From the NCBI GenBank assembly GCA_027013265.1, contig JALUXQ010000153.1, forward strand, positions 1 through 9,991: a stretch of DNA of 9,991 nt, read 5' to 3'. Source of the DNA: Campylobacteraceae bacterium (GTDB lineage Bacteria; Campylobacterota; Campylobacteria; Campylobacterales; Sulfurospirillaceae). Shown piece after piece: positions 8,247 through 9,991 of this stretch. Each line of letters begins with the position of its first letter. Positions within the stretch are counted from its first letter, which is position 1. The notes beneath the pieces were generated by a model. That model did no database searches and was not told the origin of the DNA. It worked only from the letters and a program-made list of their open reading frames with translations. Made by a program: the position numbers and the translations under genes.

Positions 8247-8345
8247 TTATGAAAGAGTGAGTAAGTTTTGCAGGAGGGCGTTTTTTGTCTCTATTTTGGG
8301 TAAAAATTTGATTGACTTGGCTATGCCTATATCGACACTATTCAT
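8247..8345 (-). CDS. Small 32-codon ORF upstream of leuA, possible leucine leader peptide
   Basis: This short ORF has ATG at 8343-8345 and TAA at 8247-8249. A strong Shine-Dalgarno AAAGGAG (8351-8357) sits five bases before the ATG, better than that of most genes here. The peptide starts 'MNSVDIGIAKSI' and ends 'ALLQNLLTLS'. Six of its 32 residues are leucine and five of these are among the last nine codons (CTC CTG CAA AAC TTA CTC ACT CTT TCA). It fills much of the 178-bp gap between pssA and leuA, ends 49 bp before the leuA start and lies on the same strand. A leader peptide sensing charged tRNA-Leu is an attractive reading. I recognise no homologous family and found no convincing terminator/antiterminator pair. 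It could instead be a small unknown protein or a chance ORF. Confidence 0.5.
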   Translation of the reverse strand: MNSVDIGIAKSIKFLPKIETKNALLQNLLTLS

Positions 8346-8350
8346 AACAA

Positions 8351-8357
8351 CTCCTTT
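8351..8357 (-). promoter_or_regulatory. Strong ribosome binding site of the leuA-upstream small ORF
   Basis: AAAGGAG on the minus strand, five bases before the small ORF's ATG at 8345. It is a near-consensus Shine-Dalgarno sequence. Its strength and spacing are the main argument that the 32-codon ORF is translated. Five of its bases (AGGAG) are complementary to CTCCT inside the ORF's own leucine codons, which may be chance. Confidence 0.55.
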
Positions 8358-8375
8358 AAGATTTTCAACATTGTA

Positions 8376-9104
8376 CTAATTTTTTCGATATTTAGCAAGT
8401 GTAAAGTTATAAACTCCCCTACCAAAACCATAAAATAGGTATGTTGTTATGATTATCGTCACGCTTTCAACTGGAAATATATAGACCAAAGAGAAAACCA
8501 AGATGAGATAGATAAGAACTTTTAAAATATTTGGTTTCTCCAAATCAATCTTTTTGAAACTCGGATACCTAATATTGCTAACCATCAAAAAAGACAAAAC
8601 CGCAATACCAACCAATATAATAAAATCATATCTTTGAAAAAAACTATACTTTTCATGGACCAAAATCCACATAGCAAGCGCAACTGCTGCAGTAGGGATT
8701 GGGACGCCTATAAAGACCGATGGTTCACTGACGCCAACCATGACATTAAATCTTGCGAGTCTTATCGCACCAAATACAACATACATGGCTGTCAAAAGTG
8801 AGCCAACTTTGCCATAGTGAATACCGACACTATAGTAAAACAGTATAGCAGGAGCCACGCCAAAAGCAACAATATCTGCCAAAGAGTCAAACTCTGCTCC
8901 AAATTTACTTGTGGTTTTTGTAAGCCTTGCAACTCTTCCATCAAGTCCATCAAAAACTAAAGAGAGTAGTATGAAGATGGCGGCTTTCTCAAAATCACCT
9001 TTGGTTGAAGAGAGGATACTGATGACTCCCACAAAAATACTTGCTGCTGTAAAAAGATTTGGAATTATATATATAAGATGTAGTTTCTTGTTGCTATTTA
9101 TCAC
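8376..9104 (-). CDS. pssA: CDP-diacylglycerol-serine O-phosphatidyltransferase
   Basis: Integral membrane enzyme that joins CDP-diacylglycerol and serine to give phosphatidylserine, the precursor of phosphatidylethanolamine. The 242 residues contain a complete CDP-alcohol phosphotransferase signature, D-G-x-x-A-R-x8-G-x3-D-x3-D. The key residues are D52 and D55, G56, A59 and R60, G69, D73 and D77, with the surrounding 'FDGLDGRVARLT' and 'FGAEFDSLAD'. Several hydrophobic helices (roughly 12-32, 40-52, 78-95, 102-118, 130-150, 160-175, 195-225) fit a six-to-eight-helix membrane protein of the Gram-positive/epsilonproteobacterial (type II) PssA class, not the E. coli type. The start is a GTG at 9102-9104, overlapping the upstream decarboxylase-like gene by 11 bp, which suggests translational coupling. 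Adjacency to a Psd-family gene fits phospholipid synthesis. Confidence 0.95.
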   Translation of the reverse strand: MINSNKKLHLIYIIPNLFTAASIFVGVISILSSTKGDFEKAAIFILLSLVFDGLDGRVARLTKTTSKFGAEFDSLADIVAFGVAPAILFYYSVGIHYGKVGSLLTAMYVVFGAIRLARFNVMVGVSEPSVFIGVPIPTAAVALAMWILVHEKYSFFQRYDFIILVGIAVLSFLMVSNIRYPSFKKIDLEKPNILKVLIYLILVFSLVYIFPVESVTIIITTYLFYGFGRGVYNFTLAKYRKN

Positions 9105-9750
9105 TATTTAACTCATAAGAGAAGTAGCCTAAAACAGACTCACCGCCACGAATATTATCGTTGATTCCCACTTTAATTCTTGTATTAATTGGCAATAATA
9201 GTTCAACACTTCCATCTAGTAAAATCCCAAATCTTTGAGCAAATTTCAGTGGTCCAACACTCTTAAAAAGTTCTATCTTTTTATTATAAAATCCTGTTTT
9301 TAAGATTAACACTATCGTGGTAAAATTTGATTTTAGCGTTAAAACTGCTCTCTCGTTTAACAATTTTGAGAGTTTATCCTCACAATTCAAAAAAAGCCCA
9401 TGCACTCTTTTGGTACTTAAAATTGTCGCAGATATTGGCGACCTGAGGAGCGAAACATCAAATATATTTTTTCTAATTTCTAGCTTTAAATACTCTGATC
9501 CGTCTGATAAAATCACTTTTGAAATATCTTTGACTTTCCCATCAATTGGTGACAGAAGTGCCATATTATCATCTTCTGCTGGTATCCTTTCAAAATTTCT
9601 AAAAAGAAAAAGAGAGCCCAAAAAAAGAAGAAAAAAGAGCCAAGGGATAAAATCCAACAGATACGATACAAAAAACAGCAAAAGATAAAAACCCACAAAA
9701 AACCAGCCCTCTTTGGCTATGAGTTCTGTTGTTGTGTGTGAACGAAGCAT
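9094..9750 (-). CDS. Phosphatidylserine decarboxylase-family membrane protein (divergent)
   Basis: Psd enzymes self-cleave at Gly-Ser to make a pyruvoyl cofactor and convert phosphatidylserine to phosphatidylethanolamine. This protein (218 residues from ATG 9750) resembles the short Psd/archaetidylserine decarboxylase class. 'IAKEGW' (11-16) is followed by two membrane helices (about 17-50); then come 'LSPIDGKV' (66-73, with the conserved Asp-Gly), 'FDVSLLRSP' (97-105), 'FGILLDGSVELLLP' (174-187, with G180-S181 as the predicted cleavage site) and 'GGESVLGYF'. In the block that usually reads D-V-H-x-N-R, the histidine is Ser here (S100), so activity is uncertain. I chose ATG 9750, one base after the ftsH stop and with GAGAG five bases upstream; in-frame ATGs at 9762 and 9780 would overlap ftsH. 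From memory, Helicobacter and Campylobacter also have a Psd-like gene between ftsH and pssA besides a standard psd elsewhere, so I withhold the symbol. Confidence 0.75.
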   Translation of the reverse strand: MLRSHTTTELIAKEGWFFVGFYLLLFFVSYLLDFIPWLFFLLFLGSLFLFRNFERIPAEDDNMALLSPIDGKVKDISKVILSDGSEYLKLEIRKNIFDVSLLRSPISATILSTKRVHGLFLNCEDKLSKLLNERAVLTLKSNFTTIVLILKTGFYNKKIELFKSVGPLKFAQRFGILLDGSVELLLPINTRIKVGINDNIRGGESVLGYFSYELNSDK

Positions 9751-9751
9751 C

Positions 9752-9991
9752 TTAGCTCTCATCCTCTTTTGACTCTTCATTTCTCATAAGGCTTGGCATA
9801 TCAAACTCTTCTTCAAATGCTTTTATTATCTCTCTTAATTTATCTCCATTTATCGTCTCGTACTCACGCAATTCAACCACGATTCTCTCTATACATTCAG
9901 AGTATGTCTCTAGCCTCTCTTTTACAGCTTCATATCTCTCATTTAGCATGGATTTTACATATGAGTCTAGATTTTCAGCCATCTTTTCACT
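9752..9991 (-). CDS. ftsH: ATP-dependent zinc metalloprotease FtsH, C-terminal fragment
   Basis: This is the last 79 codons of a gene that begins beyond the right edge; the frame is open to base 9991, and the first visible residues are S-E-K-M-A-E-N. The fragment matches the helical end of the FtsH M41 peptidase domain: 'SEKMAENLDSYVKSMLNERY' at the edge, then a long amphipathic helix and 'YETINGDKLREII', equivalent to the 'E.IDG.EL..I' ending of FtsH. A short acidic tail (MPSLMRNEESKEDES) follows. Family knowledge: FtsH is a membrane-anchored AAA+ protease that degrades misassembled membrane proteins and regulatory proteins, including lipid-synthesis enzymes in some bacteria. The AAA+ and HExxH parts are outside the window. 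Adjacency to lipid genes and the conserved ftsH-psd-like-pssA order support the call. Confidence 0.87.
   Translation of the reverse strand, partial: SEKMAENLDSYVKSMLNERYEAVKERLETYSECIERIVVELREYETINGDKLREIIKAFEEEFDMPSLMRNEESKEDES

Noticed and set aside
8237..8247. AAAAAGTTTTT inverted repeat as a leuA attenuator terminator
   Set aside because: The arms are separated by one base, so no stable hairpin loop can form, and there is no G-C stem. It is better read as ordinary AT-rich sequence.
8315..8323. GGC-ATA-GCC mini-hairpin within the small ORF upstream of leuA
   Set aside because: Three base pairs with a three-base loop and mismatched flanks; too weak to call a regulatory element without covariation.
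9317..9688. 123-codon plus-strand frame inside the Psd-like gene
   Set aside because: The minus-strand frame carries Psd-family motifs and membrane helices; the plus-strand product is a Ser/Lys-rich shadow.
9751..9780. Longer N-terminus for the Psd-like protein (ATG at 9780 or 9762)
   Set aside because: The 9780 ATG has no Shine-Dalgarno and the 9762 ATG has AGAGG directly abutting it. The start at 9750, just after the ftsH stop, is more natural, although I cannot exclude the others.
1..9991. Mobile elements, CRISPR arrays, tRNA/rRNA genes or defence systems
   Set aside because: I saw no direct-repeat arrays, transposase motifs or cloverleaf-like sequences. The window is nearly filled by recognised housekeeping genes of uniform composition.

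Overview
This is an AT-rich, tightly packed bacterial chromosome segment. It most likely comes from the Campylobacterota (Epsilonproteobacteria), and I would guess a free-living Sulfurimonas/Sulfurospirillum-like member. Three things suggest this: der-aroK-trpS-serS is followed by a membrane-anchored TPR protein in the arrangement I recall for Campylobacter jejuni (Cj0386-Cj0390); ftsH, a phosphatidylserine-decarboxylase-like gene and pssA lie in the order I recall for Helicobacter and Campylobacter; and the upstream neighbour is a TRAP transporter. The genus is inferred, because no rRNA or other phylogenetic marker is present.

Left part, plus strand (1-6634). The C-terminal end of a TRAP transporter large permease is followed without a gap by der (ribosome-assembly GTPase), aroK (shikimate kinase), trpS, serS and a 773-residue TPR protein that I identify by synteny and architecture as PflB, a flagellar-motor scaffold protein. 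All junctions are overlaps or gaps of at most about 32 bp, so this looks like one transcription unit. A perfect TATAAT hexamer between aroK and trpS may provide an internal promoter.

Right part, minus strand (9991 down to 6662). The C-terminal end of ftsH is followed by a phosphatidylserine-decarboxylase-family gene, pssA, a small 32-codon ORF and leuA (2-isopropylmalate synthase). The two blocks converge at 6635-6661, where only 27 bp separate the stops of pflB and leuA. An AT-rich inverted repeat spans the pflB stop codon.

Most of the window is ordinary housekeeping sequence: translation and ribosome assembly, the shikimate and leucine pathways, and phospholipid synthesis. The points most worth a second look are: (1) a 32-codon ORF just upstream of leuA with a strong Shine-Dalgarno sequence and five leucine codons among its last nine codons, resembling a leucine leader peptide although I find no clear attenuator hairpin; (2) the decarboxylase-like protein between ftsH and pssA, which keeps the Gly-Ser processing site but appears to lack the conserved histidine; (3) a flagellar-motor protein embedded at the end of a translation operon. 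I see no mobile element, CRISPR array, tRNA or rRNA gene, or sign of recent transfer.
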